From: Candidatus Pelagibacter sp.
Lineage (GTDB): Bacteria; Pseudomonadota; Alphaproteobacteria; Pelagibacterales; Pelagibacteraceae
Direction: 5' to 3'
Length of the DNA: 7,711 bases
NCBI GenBank assembly: GCA_028408025.1
Contig: JAOOKL010000027.1
Coordinates: 1-7,711, forward strand
How positions within the stretch are numbered: the first letter of the stretch is position 1; each line of letters begins with the position of its first letter. Below the pieces are notes generated by a model. It was not told the DNA's origin. It worked only from the letters and a program-made list of their open reading frames with translations, and did no database searches. Below, in pieces: positions 1-6,305 of this stretch. Made by a program: the position numbers and the translations under genes.

Positions 1-299
1 GATCACATTTGCAATATTTAGAACAATTACGTCAAGTGATAGGTTTGAGGTCATATGGGCAAAAAGATCCTCTGTCAGAATTTAAAAAAGAAGCTTTTTC
101 ATTATTTGAAGGTTTGTTAGAAAAAATTAAAAGCGATGTTATAAAATTTCTAATTAACCTTAATATTGTTATTTCAAATGAAGAGCAAAAGAAAAAAGGA
201 GAAGAACCAATTCTAACTAATAACAAAAAAACTGGAAGAAACGAAAAATGTCCTTGTGGCTCAGGAAAAAAATACAAGCATTGTTGTGGCTCACTATAA
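1..299 (+). CDS. secA: Protein translocase ATPase SecA, C-terminal end (5'-truncated)
   Basis: SecA is the cytosolic ATPase motor that pushes preproteins through SecYEG. Only its C-terminal end is here: the gene enters from outside the window, with the reading frame starting at base 3. The first visible residues contain LRQVIGLRSYGQKDPL, a hallmark of the SecA helical scaffold domain. A variable linker rich in Lys and Glu follows. The protein ends in a SEC-C zinc motif, CPCGSGKKYKHCCG, with Cys-x-Cys and His-Cys-Cys as zinc ligands; in other SecA proteins this tail binds zinc, SecB and ribosomes. The TTG at 9-11 lies inside the family-conserved region and is not a start. The TAA stop directly abuts the stop of the convergent gene at 300, leaving no room for a terminator. 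Confidence 0.97.
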   Translation, partial: SHLQYLEQLRQVIGLRSYGQKDPLSEFKKEAFSLFEGLLEKIKSDVIKFLINLNIVISNEEQKKKGEEPILTNNKKTGRNEKCPCGSGKKYKHCCGSL

Positions 300-743
300 T
301 TAAAAAATTGGATTATAAGCCCATTGCAACAAAGCTTGCCTTTGTCTTCTTCTGCAATTTAAATCCCCTTCTTCACAATTTTTTTTTACAGCTGGCCCAT
401 GTCTATCGCCAAAGGCTTTCCATCTCTTAATTTGAGTCTTATCTATTTCAGGAATTCTTCTTCCATTAATAAATCTACAATACCATTGGAACCATCCCAA
501 AGGATCCTCCTTAAAAATCCAGCCTTTATCGATCCATTCTTTTCTTGATAAACCCGATTCAATTTTGAAACGATTCAAACTAACATCAAATGTTTTACTC
601 ATTTTTGCTTTTTCAAACCAAGACTTTGGAAACTCTTTTATGCTACCGTCAGAAAAATATGCCCCCCCGAATACTCCAAGCTCTAACATTTTTTTTGGAG
701 TAAGTTGTGGTTTAAATATTTTATAAAATTCTTCTTGTTTCAT
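300..743 (-). CDS. Conserved hypothetical protein, Trp/Arg-rich, 147 aa
   Basis: Function unknown. The protein has no signal peptide or membrane segment and looks soluble and basic. Its C-terminal half is dense in aromatic and charged residues typical of a strongly constrained fold: GWFQWYCRF at 83-91, GRR at 94-96, QIKRWKAFGDRHG at 104-116, then NCEEGDLNCRRRQRQALLQWAY at 122-143. The two Cys residues (123 and 130) and His115 could be structural or metal ligands, but nothing shows this. I recall similar proteins, also described only as hypothetical, in other bacteria and in fungi; this is memory, not a search. The ATG at 743 is preceded by a 32-nt spacer after the methyltransferase gene, so it is probably the last gene of the metF-like/methyltransferase transcript. 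No clear Shine-Dalgarno sequence is visible. The start codon overlaps one arm of an inverted repeat (743-772). Confidence 0.85.
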   Translation of the reverse strand: MKQEEFYKIFKPQLTPKKMLELGVFGGAYFSDGSIKEFPKSWFEKAKMSKTFDVSLNRFKIESGLSRKEWIDKGWIFKEDPLGWFQWYCRFINGRRIPEIDKTQIKRWKAFGDRHGPAVKKNCEEGDLNCRRRQRQALLQWAYNPIF

Positions 744-772
744 TACTGAATACTAACATCGTTTTTCAGTAA
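743..772. repeat. Perfect 8-bp inverted repeat in the methyltransferase/hypothetical gene spacer
   Basis: TTACTGAA at 743-750 is the exact reverse complement of TTCAGTAA at 765-772, with 14 nt between. A competing, shorter hairpin, GTTTTT-CAGT-AAAAAC (761-776), overlaps it. On the minus strand one arm runs into the ATG of the downstream gene. It could be an mRNA processing or attenuation hairpin; it is AT-rich and has no following U-tract, so it is not a convincing terminator. Confidence 0.4.
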
Positions 773-775
773 AAA

Positions 776-2188
776 CTATTTTTTAACTTCTCTAGTATTC
801 GCGTTGAATGACTCCGTAAAAGGAATAGGAACTATTACTGCATCCACTGGTTTATTTGAATATTTTTTTGGTAAATGTACTTTGTATTTTTTTCCAAAAT
901 TTCCAATTGGAAATCCATTAGAGTTTGTATTTCCTTCAAATGGCACATACCCAATAGCAATATTAGTTCCTTTCTCAGGGTGGTACCAAGGAGATGTTAT
1001 GTAACCAACTGGTTTACCGCCACTAGCATTAGATATTAAATAGAAATCATTAGCATAATCCTCTATAGGCTTTCCACCAAGTTCCATTCCCACTAGCTGG
1101 AGTTTGTAAGGTTTCTCTCCATCTTTAATTTGTTGCTTCATTTTTTCTAAAGCTTCTTTGCCTACATAATCAGTCTGTTTATTCCATTCACCTTTTCCAG
1201 ATAACGAAACTTGATACCCTAAATTACATTGAAAAGGATTGTGTTCATGATCCATGTCTTGGCCCCACGAGAGTATCCCCGCTTGAATTCTTCTATGATG
1301 AGCCGGAGCTATGACCATTAATTTATGTTTTTTTCCTGCTTTAAGGACTGCATTCCACATGTCTTCAGCATATAAAGTTGCGTTCCTCAAATAAATTTCA
1401 TATCCAGCTTCTCCAGAAAATCCCGACTGAGATATAACGCAGCTTCTTCCACCAACTTTTGCTTCTGCAAGCCCATAAAATGGCATCATATCTAAATCAA
1501 CTTGATCTCCAATTAAATCTTTCATTAAAGCTTTTGACTTTGGTCCTTGGATTTGAACTGGACATGCATCAATTTCATCAATTTCTACTTTAAATCTTTT
1601 ATCAGCGTTAACTCCTTGAAGATATAATCCAATATCTGAGTCTGACAAACTAAACCAAAATTCATCATCTGCTACTCTTAATAAAACTGGGTCATTAAGG
1701 ACTCCACCTTTATAATTACATAAAATCACGTATCTTCCTCGCATAGTTGAAATTTTTGTTGCATCTCTAGTAATTACGTAATCAACAAATTTTTCTGCAT
1801 CTGGTCCTTTAACTCTTATTTGTCTTTCAACAGCAACGTTCCACATAGTTACGTGTTTTTTAATAGCTTGGTATTCAACCATTGCCCCGCCTTTTTCAGG
1901 TCTTACGTAACCTCTTGGATGATAAATTCTATTATATACTGTGGCTCTCCAACAACCCGCTTGCATAGATAAATGCCAGTAAGGAGATTTTCTTACGCGA
2001 GTTGAGATTAAAAGTTCTACTTTTGTGGGACCGCTTTGTCTTAAATTATATGGAACATTTCTATCAGATTGATCGACTGAAGTCTCATGTCTTACTTTAC
2101 TATAATCAATTTTCTCAGGTTTAAAAGAGATTACCTTAAATTTTTTATTCTTTTTTATTTTTTTATTTTTTTTTATTTTTTTAGGCAT
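776..2188 (-). CDS. DmdA/GcvT-superfamily tetrahydrofolate-dependent methyltransferase (demethylase), 470 aa
   Basis: This belongs to the aminomethyltransferase (GcvT) superfamily, whose members move a one-carbon unit from a substrate to tetrahydrofolate in the cytosol. The GcvT N-domain spans about 85-290, with WNVAVERQIRVKGPDA (116-131), GGVLNDPVLLRV (161-172), QIQGPK (212-217) and SGFSGEAGYEIYL (255-267). The C-terminal barrel region has SWGQDMDHEHNPFQCNLG (307-324), YVGKEAL (341-347) and PVGYITS (393-399). ERQ, LNDP and the length resemble DmdA-like and demethylase subfamilies more than the classical ~370-aa T-protein, which has DD where this has ND. About 60 extra N-terminal residues include a Lys-rich start (residues 3-18). 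Its ATG overlaps the end of the metF-like gene by 8 nt with no good Shine-Dalgarno sequence, suggesting translational coupling. Linkage to metF-like, fdh and fhs genes supports oxidation of a methylated compound. The donor (methoxy, N-methyl or S-methyl) is unknown. DmdA itself (~369 aa) is possible but less likely. Confidence 0.85.
   Translation of the reverse strand: MPKKIKKNKKIKKNKKFKVISFKPEKIDYSKVRHETSVDQSDRNVPYNLRQSGPTKVELLISTRVRKSPYWHLSMQAGCWRATVYNRIYHPRGYVRPEKGGAMVEYQAIKKHVTMWNVAVERQIRVKGPDAEKFVDYVITRDATKISTMRGRYVILCNYKGGVLNDPVLLRVADDEFWFSLSDSDIGLYLQGVNADKRFKVEIDEIDACPVQIQGPKSKALMKDLIGDQVDLDMMPFYGLAEAKVGGRSCVISQSGFSGEAGYEIYLRNATLYAEDMWNAVLKAGKKHKLMVIAPAHHRRIQAGILSWGQDMDHEHNPFQCNLGYQVSLSGKGEWNKQTDYVGKEALEKMKQQIKDGEKPYKLQLVGMELGGKPIEDYANDFYLISNASGGKPVGYITSPWYHPEKGTNIAIGYVPFEGNTNSNGFPIGNFGKKYKVHLPKKYSNKPVDAVIVPIPFTESFNANTREVKK
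2140..2182 (-). repeat. A-tract tandem repeat encoding the Lys-rich N-terminus
   Basis: Read on the minus strand, two 18-nt units (AAAAAAATAAAAAAAAAT and a copy with one A-to-G change) encode KKIKKN twice, followed by another A-rich stretch. The longest uninterrupted run is nine A. Such a tract at the very start of a coding region is prone to polymerase slippage and sequencing indels. Confidence 0.75.
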
Positions 2189-2909
2189 AATTATTTTTTT
2201 CCAGCCATTTGTTTGTTTCTTTTAATCCGCCAAAAGTATAAATATGGAAATTTTCTGTAGCAGATTTTAAATTATTAATTAATTCGTTTGGGTCGTTAGG
2301 TTTTAACAAATCTACAGCTTTTGTAGCATTAGATTTAAGAAAATTAAAAGAATTTTTTGCTCCAACAATGCTAGCAAATTTTAATAAGCTACTGATTTTT
2401 AAAGGCCCAGTAATCCCTACATGCACTGGCAAAGTTTGTCGCGAAATAAAATTACTAATTGGTTTTGGATCTAATAGCCATTGAGTAACAATGTAATCAG
2501 CAAATGGTATTTTATCTTTCATAGCTTTTTCTAAATCTGAATCCGATATATCAGGGGACCCGTCTGGGTGTCCAGCAATTCCTATTTTCATCCCCTTGAA
2601 TAATTCAGTTTCAAGTAATTGCAACGAGCAGTGGTAATCTCCAATTGGTTCAGCACCTCCTCCTATCACTAAAGCTTGTTTTACACCAAAATCTTTACAC
2701 ATTGATGTATACTCTTTTAATTCATCTAAATTTTTAATTGATCGTGCTGGGAAATGAGGAACTGGATTAAACCCATTTTGCACCAGCTCTTTTGCTTTAT
2801 TTGCTACATCCCTAAAATCATTGCCTGGAAGCATTGTTATATAAACATCTTTAACCTTCGGCAAAACTGAGAGGTCTGTCTTCATAGTTATTTCTAATGA
2901 AAATTTCAT
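2181..2909 (-). CDS. MetF-like methylenetetrahydrofolate reductase family protein, short form (242 aa)
   Basis: The protein has the fold signature of 5,10-methylenetetrahydrofolate reductase, a flavin TIM barrel that interconverts methyl- and methylene-THF. Visible landmarks are the first strand with Glu6 (SLEI, matching catalytic Glu28 of E. coli MetF), NPVPHFPAR at 48-56, IGIAGHPDGSPD at 109-120, ADYIVTQWLLDP at 137-148 with Gln143 (matching Gln183), and a TFGG end. It is shorter than usual MetF (~290 aa). The flavin-contacting RGD segment is replaced by GGG (83-85), so FAD binding must differ. ATG at 2909 is preferred to the internal ATG at 2885 because the first strand needs the upstream residues, and an in-frame stop lies just upstream. 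It overlaps the methyltransferase gene by 8 nt. In that context it would most plausibly oxidise methyl-THF produced by its partner; a methionine-synthesis role is the alternative. Confidence 0.85.
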   Translation of the reverse strand: MKFSLEITMKTDLSVLPKVKDVYITMLPGNDFRDVANKAKELVQNGFNPVPHFPARSIKNLDELKEYTSMCKDFGVKQALVIGGGAEPIGDYHCSLQLLETELFKGMKIGIAGHPDGSPDISDSDLEKAMKDKIPFADYIVTQWLLDPKPISNFISRQTLPVHVGITGPLKISSLLKFASIVGAKNSFNFLKSNATKAVDLLKPNDPNELINNLKSATENFHIYTFGGLKETNKWLEKNNYA

Positions 2910-2955
2910 ATTTCTCGGGATATACCAATGTTACCTACTAGGTGTCCAGAGAAAT
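2910..2955. promoter_or_regulatory. Long imperfect inverted repeat / candidate structured leader in the divergent spacer
   Basis: ATTTCTC (2910-2916) pairs perfectly with GAGAAAT (2949-2955). After one mismatch, GG pairs with CC, and then ATACC (2922-2926) pairs with GGTGT (2941-2945), leaving a loop of about 14 nt. As minus-strand RNA the 3' arm ends one base before the ATG of the metF-like gene and contains its only Shine-Dalgarno-like GAG, so folding would hide the ribosome site. As plus-strand RNA it would lie about 60 nt upstream of the formate dehydrogenase start. It does not match glycine, SAM-II or SAM-V riboswitch cores that I know. It could instead be a DNA operator. Confidence 0.5.
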
Positions 2956-2969
2956 CAATATAAGAATAG

Positions 2970-2998
2970 TTTGACTTTGCCCCTTGTTAATAGTCAAA
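2970..2998. promoter_or_regulatory. TTTGACT-N15-AGTCAAA inverted repeat, possible operator or divergent -35 elements
   Basis: The two 7-bp arms (2970-2976 and 2992-2998) are exact inverted copies. Each contains TTGACT, close to a -35 hexamer, one facing the formate dehydrogenase gene and one facing the metF-like gene. Downstream -10 matches are poor in both directions (best at about 20 nt spacing), so reading this as promoters is weak. A dimeric regulator site is equally possible. Confidence 0.3.
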
Positions 2999-3014
2999 TA
3001 ATTATCAAGAGAAA

Positions 3015-4214
3015 ATGAAAATACTGTGTGTTTTATATGATGATCCAAAGGGAGGTATGCCCAAAAACTACCCTTTGTCAGGTCTACCCAAGCTTGATAA
3101 ATACCCTGATGGAATGACGCTTCCTACTCCAAAAGGAATAGATTTTAACCCAGGTGAATTGTTAGGATGTGTGTCAGGAGAATTAGGTTTAAGAAAATTT
3201 TTAGAGTCTAATGGCCATACATTAGTTGTGACTTCAGATAAAGACGCCAAAGGATGTAAAGCAGATAAGGAATTAGTAGACGCTGATATTGTTATATCTC
3301 AACCTTTTTGGCCTTATTACTTAACAAGAGAAAAAATAGAGTCAGCAAAAAAATTAAAAATGGCAATTACTGCAGGTATTGGGTCAGATCACGTTGATTT
3401 ACAAGCTGCCATGGATAATAAAATTGATGTTGTTGAAGTAACTTATTGTAACTCTAGATCAGTAGCAGAACACATTGTAATGATGATTTTATCGTTGGTT
3501 AGAGATTATCATAACCAACATGCTATCGTAAAAGCAGGTGGTTGGAATATTGCTGATGCCGTTCAAAGATCTTATGATGTTGAAGGAATGCATATTGGAA
3601 CAGTTGCAGCTGGACGTATTGGTTTAGACGCATTAAGAAAAATGAAACCATTTGATGTTCACTTACATTATTTTGATAGACACAAATTGCCGGATTCAGT
3701 TGAGAAAGAATTAAATCTTACATTTCACGACTCTGTAGAGTCTTTAGTTAAAGTTTGTGATGTTGTGACAATTAATTGTCCACTTCACCCTGAAACCGAA
3801 AATTTATTTGATGACAAATTAATTAACAAAATGAAAAAGGGTGCGTATATCGTCAACACTGCAAGAGGAAAAATTTGTAATAGAGAAGCTATTGCTAAAG
3901 CTTTAAAGTCAGGTCAATTAAGTGGTTATGCCGGTGACGTTTGGTTTCCTCAACCTGCGCCTAACGACCATTTATGGAGATCAATGCCTAATCACGGAAT
4001 GACACCACACACTTCTGGAACTTCTTTATCAGCTCAATATAGATACGCCGCGGGTGTTAGAGAAATCCTTGAATGTTTCTTCGATAAAAAGCCAATAAGA
4101 GATCCTTATTTAATTGTTCAGAATGGTCAACTAGCAGGGATGGGCGCTCATTCTTATAGTAAAGGAAGTGCAACTGGTGGATCGGAAGAAGCAGCTAAAT
4201 ATAAAAAAAAGTAG
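3015..4214 (+). CDS. fdh: NAD-dependent formate dehydrogenase, 399 aa
   Basis: This metal-free cytosolic enzyme oxidises formate to CO2 with NAD+, and belongs to the D-2-hydroxyacid dehydrogenase superfamily. It follows the ~400-aa methylotroph enzyme (Pseudomonas sp. 101 FDH) almost column for column. The known active-site residues sit at the same numbers: Ile122, Asn146 (TYCNS), Arg284 (TARGK), Gln313 (FPQPAP) and His332 with Ser334 (TPHTSG). The Rossmann region has GTVAAGRIG (195-203), followed by Asp221-Arg222, where the Asp predicts NAD rather than NADP use. The C-terminal GAHSYSKG and GGSEEAAKY are family signatures, so the protein is full length. The ATG at 3015 has a modest AAGAGA Shine-Dalgarno sequence. 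It diverges from the metF-like gene and converges on fhs with one base between stops. In this setting it drains formate from THF-linked one-carbon oxidation and supplies NADH. Confidence 0.97.
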   Translation: MKILCVLYDDPKGGMPKNYPLSGLPKLDKYPDGMTLPTPKGIDFNPGELLGCVSGELGLRKFLESNGHTLVVTSDKDAKGCKADKELVDADIVISQPFWPYYLTREKIESAKKLKMAITAGIGSDHVDLQAAMDNKIDVVEVTYCNSRSVAEHIVMMILSLVRDYHNQHAIVKAGGWNIADAVQRSYDVEGMHIGTVAAGRIGLDALRKMKPFDVHLHYFDRHKLPDSVEKELNLTFHDSVESLVKVCDVVTINCPLHPETENLFDDKLINKMKKGAYIVNTARGKICNREAIAKALKSGQLSGYAGDVWFPQPAPNDHLWRSMPNHGMTPHTSGTSLSAQYRYAAGVREILECFFDKKPIRDPYLIVQNGQLAGMGAHSYSKGSATGGSEEAAKYKKK

Positions 4215-4215
4215 T

Positions 4216-5901
4216 CTAAAATAAACCTTCGATCTCACCTTTTTTATTTAACTTAATATTATCTGCAGCTGGCACTCTTGGAAGTCCTGGCATAGTCATT
4301 ATAGATCCGCAAACAGCAACTAGAAATTCTGCTCCACTAGATAATCTTACCTCCCTTACGGATAACGTATGGCCGGATGGTGCTCCTTTTAGTTTAGGAT
4401 CAGTAGAAAAGCTATATTGTGTTTTTGCAATACAAACTGGAAATTTTCCAAATCCAGCCTTTTCTATTTTATAAACCTGTTCTTTTGTTTTTTCATCTAC
4501 CTCAATTCCTTTTGCTTTATAAATTTCTTTTGCAATTATTTCTATTTTTTTCAAAATTGGAGTTTCATCAGAATATAGAAATTTAAATTTATTTTTTTCA
4601 CTCTTCTTGCACAATTCGACTACATGATTTGCTAAGTCTTTAGTTCCTTTTCCCCCGTTTGCCCAATGGGTGCACATGCTGACTTTAACTCCAAATTTTG
4701 AGCAGTGATCTTGAATAATTTTAACTTCATTTTCAGTATCATTGGTAAAATGATTAATTGCTACAACTACGTTTAAACCAAATTTCTTTATATTTTCAAT
4801 ATGTCTTTCAAGATTAGGCAATCCTTTTTTAAGTGCATCAGTGTTCTCCTCTTTTAAATTCTCTTTATCTAGTCCTCCATGCATTTTTAAAGCTCTTATT
4901 GTTGTTACAAGAACTACACAACTTGGTTGAATACCTGCTTTACGGCACTTGATGTCTAAAAATTTTTCAGCTCCAAGATCAGCACCAAAACCTGCCTCTG
5001 TAACAACGTATTCAGATAGTTTTAAAGCAGTTTTTGTTGCAAGAATTGAATTACATCCATGAGCAATATTTGCGAATGGTCCGCCATGAATAATAGCTAA
5101 ATTATTCTCAAGAGTTTGAACAACATTAGGCCGAACAGCCTCTTTAAGTAGTACTGTCATTGGACCTTGTGCTTTTAAATCTTTTGCGTATATAGGCTTT
5201 TTATCTTTTGAATATGCTACAGTAATATTTCCAATTTTTTCTTCTAATTCTTGTATGGTATTCGACAAACAGAAAATTGCCATTACTTCTGAAGCAACTG
5301 TAATGTCGAAACTATCACTTCTTGGGTTATTTGCTTTTAATTTTTCCAAGTTAATTTCTATTTTTCTAAGAGCACGATCATTTAAATCTACAACTCGTTT
5401 CCAAACTACATTATCGGGGTCTATATTTAATATATTTCCCCAGTAAATATGATTATCTATCAAAGCAGAGAGTAAATTATGAGCAGAAGTAATTGCGTGA
5501 AAATCTCCAGTAAAATGTAAATTGATCTGTTCCATTGGTATTACTTGAGCGTAGCCACCTCCCGCTGCTCCACCTTTCATTCCGAAAGAAGGTCCTAAAC
5601 TAGGTTCTCGTAAACAAACTATTGATTGTTTGCCAATTTTATTTAGGCCATCGTTCAATCCAACTGCGGTAGTTGTTTTTCCTTCACCAGCTGGAGTTGG
5701 CGTTATTGCTGTCACTAAAATTAAATTGCTTTTTTTTTCTTTTAAAGAGTCAATATAATCTAGGTTTAATTTTGCTATATGGCGTCCCATTGGACTAAAA
5801 TTGAAGGGATCAGCAGAAATATTAAATTTTCTTAAAATTTCTTTAATTGGTTTGATATTTGCTGCTCTTGCTATTTCAATATCGGATTTTATTTTTTTCA
5901 T
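4216..5901 (-). CDS. fhs: Formate-tetrahydrofolate ligase (10-formyl-THF synthetase), 561 aa
   Basis: The enzyme catalyses the reversible ATP-dependent joining of formate and THF to 10-formyl-THF in the cytosol. Numbered from the chosen start, the nucleotide-binding loop [12 protein letters not shown] is at 67-78, the family signature from [21 protein letters not shown] at about 99-119 runs on into [17 protein letters not shown], and the second signature contains [10 protein letters not shown]. Length matches the usual ~557 aa. ATG at 5901 is chosen because AAGGA lies 4 nt upstream (5910-5906) and family proteins begin with a similar short lead-in. The longer GTG frame from 5940 would translate the T-arm and acceptor of tRNA-Phe. 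The gene starts 15 nt after the tRNA CCA, so its mRNA 5' end may be made by tRNA processing. With formate dehydrogenase next door, it probably runs toward formate and ATP as the penultimate step of methyl oxidation, though purine-directed formyl supply is also possible. Confidence 0.97.
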   Translation of the reverse strand: MKKIKSDIEIARAANIKPIKEILRKFNISADPFNFSPMGRHIAKLNLDYIDSLKEKKSNLILVTAITPTPAGEGKTTTAVGLNDGLNKIGKQSIVCLREPSLGPSFGMKGGAAGGGYAQVIPMEQINLHFTGDFHAITSAHNLLSALIDNHIYWGNILNIDPDNVVWKRVVDLNDRALRKIEINLEKLKANNPRSDSFDITVASEVMAIFCLSNTIQELEEKIGNITVAYSKDKKPIYAKDLKAQGPMTVLLKEAVRPNVVQTLENNLAIIHGGPFANIAHGCNSILATKTALKLSEYVVTEAGFGADLGAEKFLDIKCRKAGIQPSCVVLVTTIRALKMHGGLDKENLKEENTDALKKGLPNLERHIENIKKFGLNVVVAINHFTNDTENEVKIIQDHCSKFGVKVSMCTHWANGGKGTKDLANHVVELCKKSEKNKFKFLYSDETPILKKIEIIAKEIYKAKGIEVDEKTKEQVYKIEKAGFGKFPVCIAKTQYSFSTDPKLKGAPSGHTLSVREVRLSSGAEFLVAVCGSIMTMPGLPRVPAADNIKLNKKGEIEGLF

Positions 5902-5916
5902 TAAATCCTTAAATTG

Positions 5917-5991
5917 TGGTGGCCTTGGTAAGAATCGCACTTACGACACATACCTTTTCAGGGTACTGCTCTACTACTGAGCTACAAGGCC
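5917..5991 (-). tRNA. tRNA-Phe (anticodon GAA), CCA encoded
   Basis: A 75-nt cloverleaf reads from 5991 down to 5917. The acceptor GGCCTTG pairs perfectly with CAAGGCC, followed by A and an encoded CCA. The D-arm is GCTC/GAGC with a 7-nt loop. The anticodon stem GTACC/GGTAT encloses CTGAAAA, giving anticodon GAA (Phe). The variable loop is GTGTC, and the T-stem GTAAG/CTTAC encloses TGCGATT. Its first G is also the last base of the infA TAG stop, and fhs begins 15 nt downstream, so all three are probably co-transcribed. The elbow is unusual: the T-loop has G instead of the near-universal T at position 55, and the D-loop AGTAGTA lacks the GG pair. The stems are otherwise sound, so it is probably functional; a base-call error at position 55 is the other option. 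Confidence 0.93.
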
Positions 5992-6206
5992 TAAAATCTA
6001 AAAGTAATTCTACCTTTAGTTAAGTCATACGGAGTCATTTCTACCATCACATTATCTCCTGCCAGCACTCTTATTCTATTCTTTCTTAATTTTCCAGCCG
6101 TATGGGCTAGTATTTCATGATTATTTTCAAGTTTCACTCTAAACATAGCATTAGGTAACAACTCTGTTACTTTTCCTTTAAATTCTAAAGTTTCTTGTTT
6201 TGCCAA
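5991..6206 (-). CDS. infA: Translation initiation factor IF-1, 71 aa
   Basis: IF-1 binds the A site of the 30S subunit during initiation and cooperates with IF-2 and IF-3. The protein is a single OB/S1 domain of standard length (71-72 aa) with the family pattern [20 protein letters not shown], then [26 protein letters not shown] and the closing [12 protein letters not shown]. The start codon is TTG (6206-6204), supported by AAAGGA upstream and by the match to the invariant N-terminus; no ATG is available in frame. The TAG stop shares its G with the first base of tRNA-Phe. A plausible promoter lies in the 99-bp gap upstream. Confidence 0.97.
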   Translation of the reverse strand: MAKQETLEFKGKVTELLPNAMFRVKLENNHEILAHTAGKLRKNRIRVLAGDNVMVEMTPYDLTKGRITFRF

Positions 6207-6260
6207 TTATAATTCCTTTAATTCTAGTATTATATTAATAAATATTTTATTATTTTTAAA

Positions 6261-6288
6261 TTTATATCTAAAGAACTTGATCTTTCAA
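6261..6288 (-). promoter_or_regulatory. Candidate sigma-70-type promoter for infA-tRNA-Phe-fhs
   Basis: On the minus strand TTGAAA (6288-6283) is followed after 16 nt by TATAAA (6266-6261), a good match to -35/-10 elements. It lies in the only sizeable gap on this side (6207-6305), about 55 nt before the infA start. The gap is very AT-rich, so chance -10 matches are common; another TATAAT at 6234-6229 has no good -35 partner. Confidence 0.45.
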
Positions 6289-6305
6289 CTCTTTTTATCT
6301 CTCTA

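Noticed and set aside
804..1004. Plus-strand open frame of 66 codons inside the methyltransferase gene
   Set aside because: Antisense shadow of a well-supported gene with no family features; the same applies to frames at 32-277, 248-430, 3068-3250, 5255-5446 and 7075-7305.
776..2188. Calling the methyltransferase gcvT or dmdA outright
   Set aside because: The 470-aa length, N-terminal extension and context differ from both the ~370-aa T-protein and the ~369-aa DMSP demethylase; only superfamily membership is safe.
2928..2963. 11-codon open frame (MLPTRCPEKSI) upstream of fdh, a possible leader peptide
   Set aside because: No convincing ribosome site, very short, and it lies in the loop and arm of the hairpin; chance is likely.
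2904..2987. Minus-strand open frame ending GNIGISREI just before the metF-like gene
   Set aside because: It has no start codon and no recognisable homology; it is probably just unblocked spacer.
2910..3014. Known riboswitches (glycine, SAM-II, SAM-V) common in SAR11 leaders
   Set aside because: None of their conserved cores that I know is visible in the spacer.
5902..5940. GTG-initiated 13-residue N-terminal extension of Fhs
   Set aside because: These bases contain the T-arm and acceptor of tRNA-Phe; a good AAGGA sequence sits just before the ATG at 5901, and the family needs no extension.
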